64,000 bases of DNA from Aliiroseovarius sp. F47248L (GCF_023016085.1 NZ_JALKBF010000001.1:558001-622000), one strand, 5' to 3'. Positions 51,708 through 60,885 are shown, counted from the stretch's first letter. Notes: generated from the letters alone by a model not told the origin. Translations and numbers: made by a program.

Positions 51708-52571
51708 ATGAAGCCTGAACACCCTGCCCACGAACCGCCCCGAGATGCGGAACAGCGCCGCGCGGTCGCGCCGGTTATTTGCTATCCGGCGGATGGATTG
51801 CCCGCGCCTGACTTGTCACTCTATCAGGCGGCGCGGAGAACGGCGACAAAAACTGCCGAAGTGGTGGTGCCTCCACGCGATGCCAAAGTGTTTCAGGTGC
51901 CCGCAGGCCATTATTTACGGATCTCATCTGTGGAGGGGTCACAGGTTGGAGACCTGAACCTTTGGAATCTGCACGATCTGGGGGAAAGGTTCTATTCGGG
52001 CAAGACTCGGGCGCTTCATGGCACGCATGTGTCGGTTGCAGATCGGATTTGGTCAAGTCATCCCTACCTGCGTCCGATCGCAACCATCGTCGAAGACACA
52101 TTGGACTGGTATGGGTTTGATGAATTTGGCGGGTCTGTTCATGATGTGATCGGCACACGGTGCGACCCCTATACCCACAACCTGCTGGCGGGCGGTCACT
52201 ATCACTATTGTTGCCATTCCAATCTGACACGCGCTTTGGCAGATTATCTTGACTGTCCCACCCACGATGCAGAACCGCACATCCACGACGTTCTGAACGT
52301 TTTCATGTGCACGGGGTTTTCGCGGGACACGGGGCAATACTTTATGAAAGCCAGCCCCGTGCGCCCTGGCGACTATCTTGAGTTCTTTGCAGAGATTGAT
52401 CTGCTGGGTGCGCTCAGCGCCTGTCCCGGAGGCGATTGCTCGTCCGAACATAGCTCGGATAGTGCAGCCTGTTTCCCGTTGCTGGTCGAGGTGTTCGCAC
52501 CAGCAAAAGGCGCATTGCCGAACTGGTCACAGCCGCCTGTTAACGGCTATGACCGAACGCATGGAGTTTGA
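51708..52571 (+). CDS. DUF1989 (urea carboxylase-associated) family protein
   Basis: A 287-residue protein. The CCHSNLTRAL segment together with GTRCDPYTHNLL and a late Cys cluster (CPGGDCSSEH) provides the Cys/His set expected for a metal site in DUF1989 proteins, which often accompany urea carboxylase genes. No urea carboxylase lies nearby. It is divergent from the DUF2478 and oxidoreductase genes, so the three may form one locus handling small nitrogen compounds (inference). Confidence 0.8.
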   Translation: MKPEHPAHEPPRDAEQRRAVAPVICYPADGLPAPDLSLYQAARRTATKTAEVVVPPRDAKVFQVPAGHYLRISSVEGSQVGDLNLWNLHDLGERFYSGKTRALHGTHVSVADRIWSSHPYLRPIATIVEDTLDWYGFDEFGGSVHDVIGTRCDPYTHNLLAGGHYHYCCHSNLTRALADYLDCPTHDAEPHIHDVLNVFMCTGFSRDTGQYFMKASPVRPGDYLEFFAEIDLLGALSACPGGDCSSEHSSDSAACFPLLVEVFAPAKGALPNWSQPPVNGYDRTHGV

Positions 52572-52580
52572 CCACTCAGT

Positions 52581-53285
52581 TCAGGCGAAGGCGGCTTCCA
52601 GCGCGATTTCGATCATGTCGCCAAAACTTTTTTCGCGCTGGTCGGACGGCAGGGCTTCGCCGGTTTGCAAGTGATCAGACACGGTCATGATCCCCAATGC
52701 ACGCACCCCATGGCGGGCGGCGAGGGTGTAAAGCTCGGCAGCCTCCATCTCGACCCCCAGAATGCCGTGGCGGGTCATTTGTTCGTTAAGGTCAGGACGT
52801 TCGTCATAGAACGTGTCCGAACTGTAAATGCCCCCCACATGCACCCCAACCTCGCGTTTGCGCGTCGCGGCAACGGCAGCTTCCAACAGGCCGTAATCGG
52901 CGCAGGGCGAGTAGTTCAACTCGCGAAAGATGGTCGAAGACGGCGTTGCAACCGTCGTGCAGGTCATCGCGATGACCACGTCCCGCACCTTCACCTGCGG
53001 CTGCATCCCCCCGATGGAGCCGACACGGATCAAGGTCTTCGCTCCATAGTCGCGGATCAACTCGTTAGCATAGATCGACAGACTGGGCATTCCCATCCCG
53101 GATCCCTGAATGCTGACACGATTGCCTTTGTACGTGCCGGTAAAGCCCAGCATGCCACGCACTTCGTTGATCAGTTCCGCGCCGTCCAGAAAGTTCTCGG
53201 CGGCCCAACGGGCGCGGTAGGGGTCGCCCGGCATCAGGACGGTTTCTGCGATCTGGCCGGGGGCGGCACCGATATGGATGGTCAT
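52581..53285 (-). CDS. deoD: Purine nucleoside phosphorylase, DeoD type
   Basis: A 234-residue hexameric PNP. The phosphate site lies in [16 protein letters not shown], with [16 protein letters not shown] and [12 protein letters not shown] as further DeoD motifs, and the catalytic Asp in [10 protein letters not shown]. It cleaves purine nucleosides. It ends 10 bp after the convergent DUF1989 gene. Confidence 0.94.
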   Translation of the reverse strand: MTIHIGAAPGQIAETVLMPGDPYRARWAAENFLDGAELINEVRGMLGFTGTYKGNRVSIQGSGMGMPSLSIYANELIRDYGAKTLIRVGSIGGMQPQVKVRDVVIAMTCTTVATPSSTIFRELNYSPCADYGLLEAAVAATRKREVGVHVGGIYSSDTFYDERPDLNEQMTRHGILGVEMEAAELYTLAARHGVRALGIMTVSDHLQTGEALPSDQREKSFGDMIEIALEAAFA

Positions 53286-53333
53286 GGCTGTCTCCTGTGG
53301 ATAAAGTCACGCAAATAAAAACCGGAGTACCTA

Positions 53334-53858
53334 ATGCGCGCATTGTTCTTGGCTCTCTTTATCCTCCCACTTCCTGCCTGGGCGCAAGAGCCGGGCGAAT
53401 TGGTTTTGGTGAAGAAGGTTTTTGTGAAGCTGCAACCGATCTCGATCCGGGCCAATCGCGAGTATTGCGGGTATATCGGTTATGATCGTTCCGGCAAGTT
53501 GGTGGCTTCGAAGGCTAAGCGCGGGGGCAAGGGGACCTGCATGGCCAATGATCCGGTCAATCTGGTCAGGGTGATAGCGTCCTATCACACCCACGGTGCA
53601 TTCTCGACCCGCTATGCGAACGAGGTGCCATCAGGCGATGACATGGAAACCGACGAACTGGAGGGCGTCGACGGGTGGGTCGCCACCCCCGGTGGCCGCC
53701 TTTGGTACATCGATACGACCGATATGGTAACCAGCCAGATCTGTGGGATCGGCTGCCTACCCATGGACGCCCGGTTTCGTGAAGGCGACATGGGGAAGAT
53801 CGCGCCCAGCTATAGCTATAATCAGTTGATCGAAAAGCTGATTGGCTTGGACGACTAG
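53334..53858 (+). CDS. Secreted DUF4329 protein with JAMM-like motif
   Basis: A 174-residue protein with a signal peptide (cleavage near AWA-QE, residue 17). His85 and His87 in SYHTHG, with Ser100 and Asp103 in PSGDD, form an H-x-H-x12-S-x2-D pattern close to the JAMM metalloprotease signature, consistent with DUF4329. It may be a periplasmic peptidase. Three bases separate its stop from the convergent ecm stop. Confidence 0.7.
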   Translation: MRALFLALFILPLPAWAQEPGELVLVKKVFVKLQPISIRANREYCGYIGYDRSGKLVASKAKRGGKGTCMANDPVNLVRVIASYHTHGAFSTRYANEVPSGDDMETDELEGVDGWVATPGGRLWYIDTTDMVTSQICGIGCLPMDARFREGDMGKIAPSYSYNQLIEKLIGLDD

Positions 53859-53861
53859 GAC

Positions 53862-55829
53862 TTATTCAGCCGCAACAGACTTTGGCGCAACCAAGGTGAC
53901 GATGTCTTCCATGATGGTGTTCAGCTCGAAATCTTTCGGCGTATAGACCTTGGCAACCCCCATCGCGCGCAGGCGTTCGGCGTCCTCGTCCGGAATGATC
54001 CCGCCCGCGACCATGGGGATATGGCTCAGTCCAGCGTCGCGCATCCGCTCGATCAGTTCCTCAAGCAGCGGGATGTGGCTGCCCGACAGGATCGACAAGC
54101 CGACCACATGCGCCTTCGTGTCCAGCGCGGACGCCACCAGTTCTTCCGGCGTCAGGCGGATGCCTTCATAGGTGATGTCCATGCCGCAATCGCGCGCGCG
54201 GGCGGCGATTTGTTCAGCCCCGTTGGAATGGCCGTCCAGACCGGGCTTGCCCACCAGAAAGGTCAGGCGACGGCCAAGCGCGTCGGACACAGCATCGACA
54301 CGGGCGCGGATCTCGTCCAGCCCTTCGGTGCGGTTGGACGGGTTTTTCGACACGCCTGTGGGCGCGCGATACTGGCCAAAGGTCTGGCGCATGACCTCGC
54401 CCCATTCGCCCGTTGTCACACCCGCTTTGGCGGCAGCGATTGAGGGCGGCATGATGTTGTCACCGGATTTCGCTGCGGCGCGCAGGTTTTCCAGAGCCTG
54501 TTTCACGGCGTCCGCATCACGATCTGCCCGCCATTGTTCCAGCCGCGCAATCTGGTCGGCTTCGGCCTGTTTGTCGGCAATCATGATGGCTCCGTCCCCG
54601 GCGGTCAGCGGGCTTTCGGCGGCTTCCGTCCAGCGGTTCACGCCGACCACGGTGGTTTCACCCGCTTCGATCTTGTTGATGCGGCGGGCATTTGATTCCA
54701 CCAATCGCGACTTCATGTATTCAATGGCTGCCACCGCGCCGCCCATTCCATCAATCTGGGCCAGCTCAGCGCGTGCGCCGTCTTTCAGTTCGGCCACTTT
54801 GCGCTCTACGGCAGGGTTTTCGTCAAACAGGTCGTCGAATTCCAGAAGGTCGGTTTCATAAGCTAGGATTTGCTGCATGCGCAAAGACCACTGCTGATCC
54901 CACGGGCGCGGCAGGCCAAGCGCTTCGTTCCATGCAGGCAGTTGCACGGCGCGTGCACGGGCGTTCTTTGACAGGGTGACGGCCAGCATCTCAATCAGGA
55001 TGCGATAGACGTTGTTTTCCGGCTGCTGTTCGGTCAGGCCAAGGCTGTTCACCTGCACACCATATCGGAAGCGGCGGAATTTCGGATCTTCGACGCCATA
55101 CCGTTCGCGGGTGATTTCGTCCCACAGCTCGACAAAGGCGCGCATCTTGCACATCTCGGTCACGAAACGGATGCCGGCGTTCACAAAAAACGAAATGCGG
55201 CCAACCATGGCGGGGAAAGCGTCCGCTGGTACTTTGTTCTTCAGATCGTCCAGCACCGCAATCGCAGTGGCCAGCGCAAAGGCCAATTCTTCCTCGGGCG
55301 TCGCGCCAGCTTCTTGCAAGTGATAGGAACACACGTTCATCGGGTTCCACTTGGGTAGATGCTCGCGCGTATAGGCCGCAACGTCTGTGATCATGCGCAA
55401 CGAAGGCTCTGGCGGGCAGACATAAGTGCCGCGCGACAGGTATTCCTTGATGATATCGTTTTGAACTGTGCCTTGCAGATTCGAAACATCCGCGCCTTGT
55501 TTCTCGGCGGCAGCGATGTAGAGAGACAACAGCCACGGCGCCGTGGCGTTGATCGTCATCGAGGTGTTCATCTGCTCAAGCGGAATGTCCCGAAACAACG
55601 CCCGCATGTCACCAAGGTGGCTCAGCGGCACACCCACCTTGCCCACTTCACCGCGCGACAGCTTATGATCGCTGTCATATCCTGTCTGCGTTGGCAGATC
55701 GAACGCGACCGACAATCCCGTCTGACCTTTTGATAAATTAGTCCGATAAAGCGCATTCGAGGCTTTGGCAGTCGAATGACCGGCATAGGTGCGGAAGAGC
55801 CAGGGGCGGATCGAATTTTGGCTGGACAT
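53862..55829 (-). CDS. ecm: Ethylmalonyl-CoA mutase
   Basis: A 655-residue B12-dependent mutase of the MeaA/Ecm type. The N-terminal catalytic domain includes the RTYAGHSTAKASN segment, and the C-terminal B12-binding domain has the lower-ligand motif GKPGLDGHSNG with its His. It turns ethylmalonyl-CoA into methylsuccinyl-CoA in the ethylmalonyl-CoA pathway. The ccr gene close by supports this over methylmalonyl-CoA mutase. The B12 need links it to cobQ in this window. Confidence 0.93.
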   Translation of the reverse strand: MSSQNSIRPWLFRTYAGHSTAKASNALYRTNLSKGQTGLSVAFDLPTQTGYDSDHKLSRGEVGKVGVPLSHLGDMRALFRDIPLEQMNTSMTINATAPWLLSLYIAAAEKQGADVSNLQGTVQNDIIKEYLSRGTYVCPPEPSLRMITDVAAYTREHLPKWNPMNVCSYHLQEAGATPEEELAFALATAIAVLDDLKNKVPADAFPAMVGRISFFVNAGIRFVTEMCKMRAFVELWDEITRERYGVEDPKFRRFRYGVQVNSLGLTEQQPENNVYRILIEMLAVTLSKNARARAVQLPAWNEALGLPRPWDQQWSLRMQQILAYETDLLEFDDLFDENPAVERKVAELKDGARAELAQIDGMGGAVAAIEYMKSRLVESNARRINKIEAGETTVVGVNRWTEAAESPLTAGDGAIMIADKQAEADQIARLEQWRADRDADAVKQALENLRAAAKSGDNIMPPSIAAAKAGVTTGEWGEVMRQTFGQYRAPTGVSKNPSNRTEGLDEIRARVDAVSDALGRRLTFLVGKPGLDGHSNGAEQIAARARDCGMDITYEGIRLTPEELVASALDTKAHVVGLSILSGSHIPLLEELIERMRDAGLSHIPMVAGGIIPDEDAERLRAMGVAKVYTPKDFELNTIMEDIVTLVAPKSVAAE

Positions 55830-56057
55830 GTCAGAGACTCATCATCTTGTTGCGCTGCAGCATTTTTCGCAGACGAAAGAATATTACGCAAGGGTGAATT
55901 TCAAGGGAAGAAAATTACGTAAGACTCGGATGCTCCGAGCAGTTGCAAGTTGCGCGGTAACGTTGTCGCCGGGCGTACGAATTTCTAGACTTATGATCGC
56001 ATCTGTGGCGTGACGCATTTTCTTTACCTTGTTGCTTTTTCCTGAAAACCTAGCGCT

Positions 56058-57506
56058 ATGACGCGTTCGATAGAATTGCCGCTGTGGCTTCTTATTCTGA
56101 TTCTGGCTTTTGCCACGGTGACGTTCGCGTCCCATTTCCTGTTTCCGTCTGTTCGCTGGTTCTTTCGCAAGCGGCTTGAACGCGCGGTGGAGCGGCTGAA
56201 TGAAAAACTCGAACGTCCGATCGAGCCGTTCAAACTGGCACGTCGCTATGACATGGTGCAACGCCTTTCCTATGATCCTGAGGTGGCAAAGGCGATTGCT
56301 GAGCATGCCCGCAGTGCAGGCGTACCCGAACAGGTCGCATTTGAAACCGCGCAACGGTATGCCCGCGAGATCGTGCCCCGGTTTTCGGCAACGGCGTATT
56401 TCGGATTTGGGATCGGTGTGGCCAAGCTGCTGAGCCGGGCATTCTATCGGGTCAGGCTGGGTGCCTTCGACGAGGCGCGTCTAAAAGAGATCGACCCGGA
56501 TTCAACAATCGTCTTTGTGATGAACCACCGGTCGAACATGGATTACGTGCTGGTCACTTGGCTGGCCGCCGAGCGGTCGCATCTGTCTTATGCCGTGGGG
56601 GAATGGGCGCGGGTCTGGCCTTTGCGTATGTTGATCCGGTCGATGGGCGCGTATTTCATCCGCCGCAAAAGCCGTAATGCGTTGTATCGCAAGGTGCTGT
56701 CGCGATACGTGCGGCTGGCAACAGATGGCGGGGTGACGCAAGCGATGTTTCCGGAAGGCGGGTTAAGTCTGAACGGGACAGTCGGCGAGCCGAAGCTGGG
56801 ACTGTTAAGCTATCTTGTGCAAGACTTTGATCCGGAAGTGAACCGCAACGTGGTCTTTGTTCCCGTCGCTATGAACTATGATCGGGTGCTGGAAGATCGT
56901 GTGCTTGTGAGGGCCGATATCAAGGGCAACCGGCGGTTCGGGCTGCGTTTCAAATATGTTGCCCGGCATGTCGGCCGACATCTGTGGCAACGTCTGACAG
57001 GAAAATTCCATCGGTTTGGATACGCCAGCGTGTCGTTTGGCACACCTTTGTCATTGAACGAATATCTTGATCGTCACGGGACCGAGGACGCGCTGGAAGA
57101 CTTGGGTCACGAACTGATGTCTCGTATCCGCGATGTGGTTCCTGTTCTGCCTGTGCCCGTTGTGGCCGCAATCATGTTGGGACAAGAATCATTGTCCCGT
57201 GGCGAAGTGGAATCCCGATTTACGGCTCTGGTCTCGGATATGGAAGCAAAGGGTGCCCATGTGCATTTACCGCGGGGTGACATGGGCTATGCGACCGAAG
57301 TTGGCATTCGACTGCTGACACAGCGCAAACTGATCATTGAAGACGGCGACGGGCCAACTGCGCGGTATCGTGTGAATAATCCGGATCGATTGATTCTTTC
57401 TTATTACGCCAATTCCATCGCGCATTTGTCTGATGCCATCACGACGGTTCAGATTTCGGATTTAAGCCCCTCCGAGGTGGCAGACGCCGCTATTCTGCCG
57501 GATTAA
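56058..57506 (+). CDS. Acyltransferase of the PlsB/PlsC type
   Basis: A 482-residue membrane-linked protein. A hydrophobic N-terminal helix (about 10-30) precedes the acyltransferase motif NHRSNMDYV (the N-H-x4-D signature) and FPEGGLSLNG. It resembles glycerol-3-phosphate acyltransferases. It lies between ecm (divergent) and ccr (same strand, 154 bp downstream), an arrangement often seen in this group, possibly for linked lipid and carbon metabolism (inference). Confidence 0.85.
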   Translation: MTRSIELPLWLLILILAFATVTFASHFLFPSVRWFFRKRLERAVERLNEKLERPIEPFKLARRYDMVQRLSYDPEVAKAIAEHARSAGVPEQVAFETAQRYAREIVPRFSATAYFGFGIGVAKLLSRAFYRVRLGAFDEARLKEIDPDSTIVFVMNHRSNMDYVLVTWLAAERSHLSYAVGEWARVWPLRMLIRSMGAYFIRRKSRNALYRKVLSRYVRLATDGGVTQAMFPEGGLSLNGTVGEPKLGLLSYLVQDFDPEVNRNVVFVPVAMNYDRVLEDRVLVRADIKGNRRFGLRFKYVARHVGRHLWQRLTGKFHRFGYASVSFGTPLSLNEYLDRHGTEDALEDLGHELMSRIRDVVPVLPVPVVAAIMLGQESLSRGEVESRFTALVSDMEAKGAHVHLPRGDMGYATEVGIRLLTQRKLIIEDGDGPTARYRVNNPDRLILSYYANSIAHLSDAITTVQISDLSPSEVADAAILPD

Positions 57507-57660
57507 GGATGTTGTCGCCAAATTTGAGCGCGACATAAAATTACAAAAAATGGCTGATTGTTGTTGCAATCTTGCGAGGCGATACGTATTGCTGCACTAG
57601 CAGCCGCATTTCTGCATTGCGGCAACAGAATCAAATGACGCGCAACAGAAGGAGGCCCCG

Positions 57661-58950
57661 ATGGCTTTGGATACACAACCCAGCATCGCTGATTACGATG
57701 CTCCGAAGAAGGACCTTTACGAGATTGGTGAAATGCCACCGCTCGGACATGTCCCCAAGCAGATGTATGCTTGGGCTATCCGGCGTGAACGCCATGGTGA
57801 ACCGGATAAGTCGTTCTTGGTTGAAGTCGTTGATACGCCTGTTCTGGACAGTCACGAAGTGCTGGTCCTCGTGATGGCTGCTGGCGTGAACTACAACGGA
57901 GTTTGGGCCGGCCTGGGTGTCCCGATCTCTCCGTTCGACGGTCACGGCGCGGATTATCATATCGCAGGATCGGACGCTTCCGGCATCGTTTGGGCCGTTG
58001 GCGATAAAGTTAAAAGCTGGAAGGTGGGTGATGAGGTTGTCATTCACTGTAACCAGGATGATGGCGATGACGAAGAGTGTAACGGCGGTGATCCGATGTT
58101 CTCTCCCTCGCAACGCATCTGGGGTTACGAGACACCAGACGGGTCGTTTGCACAGTTCACGAACGTGCAGGCGCAGCAACTATTGCCACGCCCAAAGCAC
58201 CTGACTTGGGAAGAAAGCGCCTGCTATACGCTGACACTGGCTACGGCATACCGGATGCTGTTTGGTCATGCTCCGCATGAGCTGAAGCCCGGACAGAATG
58301 TTCTGGTCTGGGGTGCCTCTGGCGGTCTGGGATCGTTTGCGATCCAGTTGATTAATGCTGCCGGAGCGAATGCCGTTGGCGTGATCTCGGAAGAGGACAA
58401 GCGCGAGTTCGTAATGTCGCTAGGTGCAAAAGGCGTGATCAATCGTAAGGACTTCGATTGCTGGGGCCAGTTGCCCACCGTGAACACGCCTGAATATGCC
58501 GCCTGGTTCAAGGAAGTGAGAAAGTTCGGCAAAGCGATCTGGGACATCACCGGCAAAGGCAACAATGTGGATATGGTGTTCGAACACCCCGGTGAAGCCA
58601 CGTTCCCCGTGTCGACCTTCGTTTGCAAAAAAGGCGGCATGGTCGTGATCTGTGCTGGGACGACCGGCTTCAACTGTACGTTTGACGTTCGGTATCTGTG
58701 GATGCACCAGAAACGTATTCAGGGCAGCCACTTTGCTCATCTGAAGCAAGCCGCGTCCGCAAACCGCATGATGATCGAACGTCGAATCGACCCCTGCATG
58801 TCCGAAGTGTTCCCTTGGGAAGAGATTCCGGACGCACATATGAAAATGTTGCGCAATCAACACAAGCCTGGAAACATGGCAGTTCTGGTTCAGGCGCCGA
58901 AGACTGGATTGCGTACCTTTGAAGACGCACTTGAGGCTGGCCCGAAATAG
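57661..58950 (+). CDS. ccr: Crotonyl-CoA carboxylase/reductase
   Basis: A 429-residue MDR-family enzyme of the exact size of Ccr. The NADPH-binding motif is VWGASGGLGSFAIQL, and the VFEHPGEATFPVSTFV segment is typical. It reduces and carboxylates crotonyl-CoA to ethylmalonyl-CoA, the key step of the ethylmalonyl-CoA pathway. GGAGG precedes the ATG. A strong terminator follows. Confidence 0.96.
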   Translation: MALDTQPSIADYDAPKKDLYEIGEMPPLGHVPKQMYAWAIRRERHGEPDKSFLVEVVDTPVLDSHEVLVLVMAAGVNYNGVWAGLGVPISPFDGHGADYHIAGSDASGIVWAVGDKVKSWKVGDEVVIHCNQDDGDDEECNGGDPMFSPSQRIWGYETPDGSFAQFTNVQAQQLLPRPKHLTWEESACYTLTLATAYRMLFGHAPHELKPGQNVLVWGASGGLGSFAIQLINAAGANAVGVISEEDKREFVMSLGAKGVINRKDFDCWGQLPTVNTPEYAAWFKEVRKFGKAIWDITGKGNNVDMVFEHPGEATFPVSTFVCKKGGMVVICAGTTGFNCTFDVRYLWMHQKRIQGSHFAHLKQAASANRMMIERRIDPCMSEVFPWEEIPDAHMKMLRNQHKPGNMAVLVQAPKTGLRTFEDALEAGPK

Positions 58951-58973
58951 GCAAAAATGCATCCCAAATCCGG

Positions 58974-59006
58974 CCCCTCATCCAAACAGGATGGGGGGTT
59001 TTTTTT
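58974..59006 (+). terminator. Rho-independent terminator after ccr
   Basis: A 10-bp stem (CCCCTCATCC pairing with GGATGGGGGG, one G-U pair), a 5-base loop, then eight T residues. It closes the ccr transcript 23 bp after its stop. Confidence 0.92.
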
Positions 59007-59101
59007 GTCGAAACTTGAGACACTTCACCTGTTACGGATTCGAATCACTTTAGGCTAAAGCTGACCAGATGGTCGGCGAATTAGAAGATCAACAAGTTAC
59101 G

Positions 59102-59137
59102 CCATTTGACCTCCCCATTTATGGGGAGGTCAAATGG
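59102..59137 (+). promoter_or_regulatory. Perfect 17-bp inverted repeat that pairs the SD and AUG of a leader peptide
   Basis: Arms 59102-59118 and 59121-59137 are perfect reverse complements with two bases between. The 3' arm contains GGGGAGG and, four bases on, the ATG of the 25-codon frame at 59134. In RNA the hairpin would hide both the Shine-Dalgarno sequence and the start codon. No T-run follows, so it is not a simple terminator. As DNA it could also be a protein-binding site. It lies upstream of the genes leading into luxR-luxI. Confidence 0.75.
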
Positions 59138-59211
59138 GTGAATACCGAAGTGGTAAAACACATGCGAAGGTTGATTTTGAAACTTGCGAGATCGAGGCTT
59201 TACATGTCTGA
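59134..59211 (+). CDS. Putative 25-residue leader peptide
   Basis: ATG at 59134 with GGAGG five bases upstream, stop TGA at 59211. The 25-residue product begins MGEYRSGKTHAKVDFE and has no recognised domain. Its stop overlaps the start of the following gene (ATGTCTGA), so translation of the leader could open or couple that gene. Whether it is made is unknown; evidence is the strong SD placed in the hairpin and the exact overlap. Confidence 0.45.
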   Translation: MGEYRSGKTHAKVDFETCEIEALHV

Positions 59212-59419
59212 TGAATGGATCATTGATGTTCTTACTGACCTGAAAGCTTACGCGGTGAAAAATGGTCTGAACGTCACGGCTGACCAGCTTGATGATGCTC
59301 GGCTGATTGCCATGACAGAAATCGCGTCCGCTTCACGTCAAGAGACGGAGAACGCGCGCGACTATGAAAAACCGGTTGGAAGACCTTGTCTCTACGTTGC
59401 AGGCGGCGAACTCGCTTGA
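59204..59419 (+). CDS. Small protein preceding luxR
   Basis: A 71-residue protein beginning MSDEWIIDVLTDLKAYAVKN, with a helical LDDARLIAMTEIASA segment. I recall similar small proteins before luxR genes in roseobacters but know of no function. The start overlaps the leader stop; a longer in-frame start at 59069 would read through the hairpin and is not preferred. It overlaps the luxR start by 56 bp. Confidence 0.6.
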   Translation: MSDEWIIDVLTDLKAYAVKNGLNVTADQLDDARLIAMTEIASASRQETENARDYEKPVGRPCLYVAGGELA

Positions 59420-60077
59420 AGACCTGCAAGCCATAACCGAGGCTTTACGGGATCATTATGAGGTCTCTCATACCGTTTATCACTGGGTTAATTCCGTTGG
59501 CGAACGATTTGGAGCAGGCACTTACAGTGCCGAATGGGTCGACCGCTATCTTGAGAAAGATTACCTTCGAATAGATCCTGTTATTTTCGGTTGTTTTCAA
59601 CGTTTTACACCGGTTATATGGAAGTCCCTGGACTGGTCATCCAAGGCAGCACGAGAGATGTTTCAGGATGCTATGGACTATGGTTTGGGCAATCAGGGTT
59701 TCACGATTCCGATCCGTGGGCCCAATGGGCAATTTGCTTTATTTACGATGAATGCGAGTGCGGAAGATGACGCATGGGAAACTTTTGTCGACGCCAACAC
59801 GCGCGACCTAATGATCATCTCTCATGAACTGAACAAAAAGGCGCTTGAGTTCGAAAAATGGGGGCAGGATGCTCAATCTCCGTCGCTGTCTCCGCGCGAA
59901 CTGACGGCGATGACCTGTTTGGCCAAAGGCATGAATCGCGCACAATCAGCAGCAGAAATGAACATATCAGAACACACGTTAAGGGTGTATATCGAATCGG
60001 CGCGGCATAAGCTTGGCGCGATGAATACAACCCATGCGGTAGCGCGTGCGTTGTCTGCGGGGATCATAATCGTATAA
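59364..60077 (+). CDS. luxR: LuxR-family quorum-sensing regulator
   Basis: A 237-residue protein: N-terminal autoinducer-binding domain (about 1-160) with the conserved AEWVDRYLEKDYLRIDP segment and VIWKSLDW, and a C-terminal LuxR HTH (LSPRELTAMTCLAKGM and HTLRVYIESARHKLG). It is directly upstream of luxI, so it probably binds the acyl-homoserine lactone made by it. Confidence 0.93.
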   Translation: MKNRLEDLVSTLQAANSLEDLQAITEALRDHYEVSHTVYHWVNSVGERFGAGTYSAEWVDRYLEKDYLRIDPVIFGCFQRFTPVIWKSLDWSSKAAREMFQDAMDYGLGNQGFTIPIRGPNGQFALFTMNASAEDDAWETFVDANTRDLMIISHELNKKALEFEKWGQDAQSPSLSPRELTAMTCLAKGMNRAQSAAEMNISEHTLRVYIESARHKLGAMNTTHAVARALSAGIIIV

Positions 60078-60104
60078 AATACATCTAAAACGCTCAAGAC
60101 ATTT

Positions 60105-60125
60105 GCCTTATTTTAACCATAAGGC
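60105..60125. promoter_or_regulatory. lux-box-like palindrome upstream of luxI
   Basis: GCCTTAT and ATAAGGC form a perfect 7-bp-arm palindrome of 21 bp total, 42 bp before the luxI ATG. Size and position fit a LuxR-type binding site. The arms do not match the classic Vibrio lux box, so the assignment rests on symmetry and location. Confidence 0.55.
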
Positions 60126-60167
60126 GACCATCATTTGGCTAACTTATCGGACAAAGGAGCCAAACCG

Positions 60168-60818
60168 ATGCTGCGCTATCTCTATGGTAATGATTTGAAT
60201 AACTTCCCTCTGCTTGCAGACACTATGTTCCGCGATCGTGCTGAACAGTTTTCTCGTCGGTTGGGCTGGGACGTCCACGTGGACGATGCAGGCCACGAAC
60301 GGGATGAATACGACGACATGAATCCCCTTTATGTCATCTGGGAACAAGCAGATGGTCGCCACGGCGGATCCATGCGATTTCTACCTACAGTGGGACAAAC
60401 TATGGTCAACGACCATTTCGATCACCTGACAGACGGGGTGCATATCGAAAGTCCGCTGATCTGGGAATGTACACGCTTCTGTCTTGCACCTGGTGCGGAT
60501 CGTCGCGCGTCGGCCGCGCTGGCACTTGGTGCCGGTGAACTAATGGACGCCTTCAAGTTGCGCCACTATGTCGGCGTGTTCGATCCTCGGATGGAACGGA
60601 TTTATCGCCTGATGGGGCTGGAGCCGGAAGTTATCGGTACAGCTGGTGAAGGCAAAGACCGTATTGGTGTTGGCCTTTGGTCCATGAATGACGATGCTTT
60701 TGCACCGACTCTTGCCCGTGTGGGTGTGGATCGCGAAACCAGCAAGAACTGGTTGCGTTATTCCTTGGGTCTTGGCCAACGTGTCGTTGCACCGGATGCC
60801 ATTCCCGCAAGTGCATAA
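60168..60818 (+). CDS. luxI: Acyl-homoserine-lactone synthase
   Basis: A 216-residue LuxI-type protein from the MLRYLYGNDL start, with AAAGGAG eight bases upstream. The family's invariant residues are present: Arg24, Phe28, Trp34, Asp46, Asp49, Arg70, Glu100 and Arg103. It makes the signal from S-adenosylmethionine and an acyl carrier; chain length cannot be told from sequence. It forms a unit with luxR, 90 bp downstream of its stop. Confidence 0.92.
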   Translation: MLRYLYGNDLNNFPLLADTMFRDRAEQFSRRLGWDVHVDDAGHERDEYDDMNPLYVIWEQADGRHGGSMRFLPTVGQTMVNDHFDHLTDGVHIESPLIWECTRFCLAPGADRRASAALALGAGELMDAFKLRHYVGVFDPRMERIYRLMGLEPEVIGTAGEGKDRIGVGLWSMNDDAFAPTLARVGVDRETSKNWLRYSLGLGQRVVAPDAIPASA

Positions 60819-60885
60819 GCGGTAATTGAACGGATCTGCGCCATACGTGCTGGCGCAGCATCAGAGCGCAGGTTAGGGTCGCGCC

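Noticed and set aside
59069..59203. Longer in-frame start of the gene before luxR
   Set aside because: It would translate through the perfect hairpin and lacks a ribosome-binding site, whereas 59204 overlaps the leader stop exactly.
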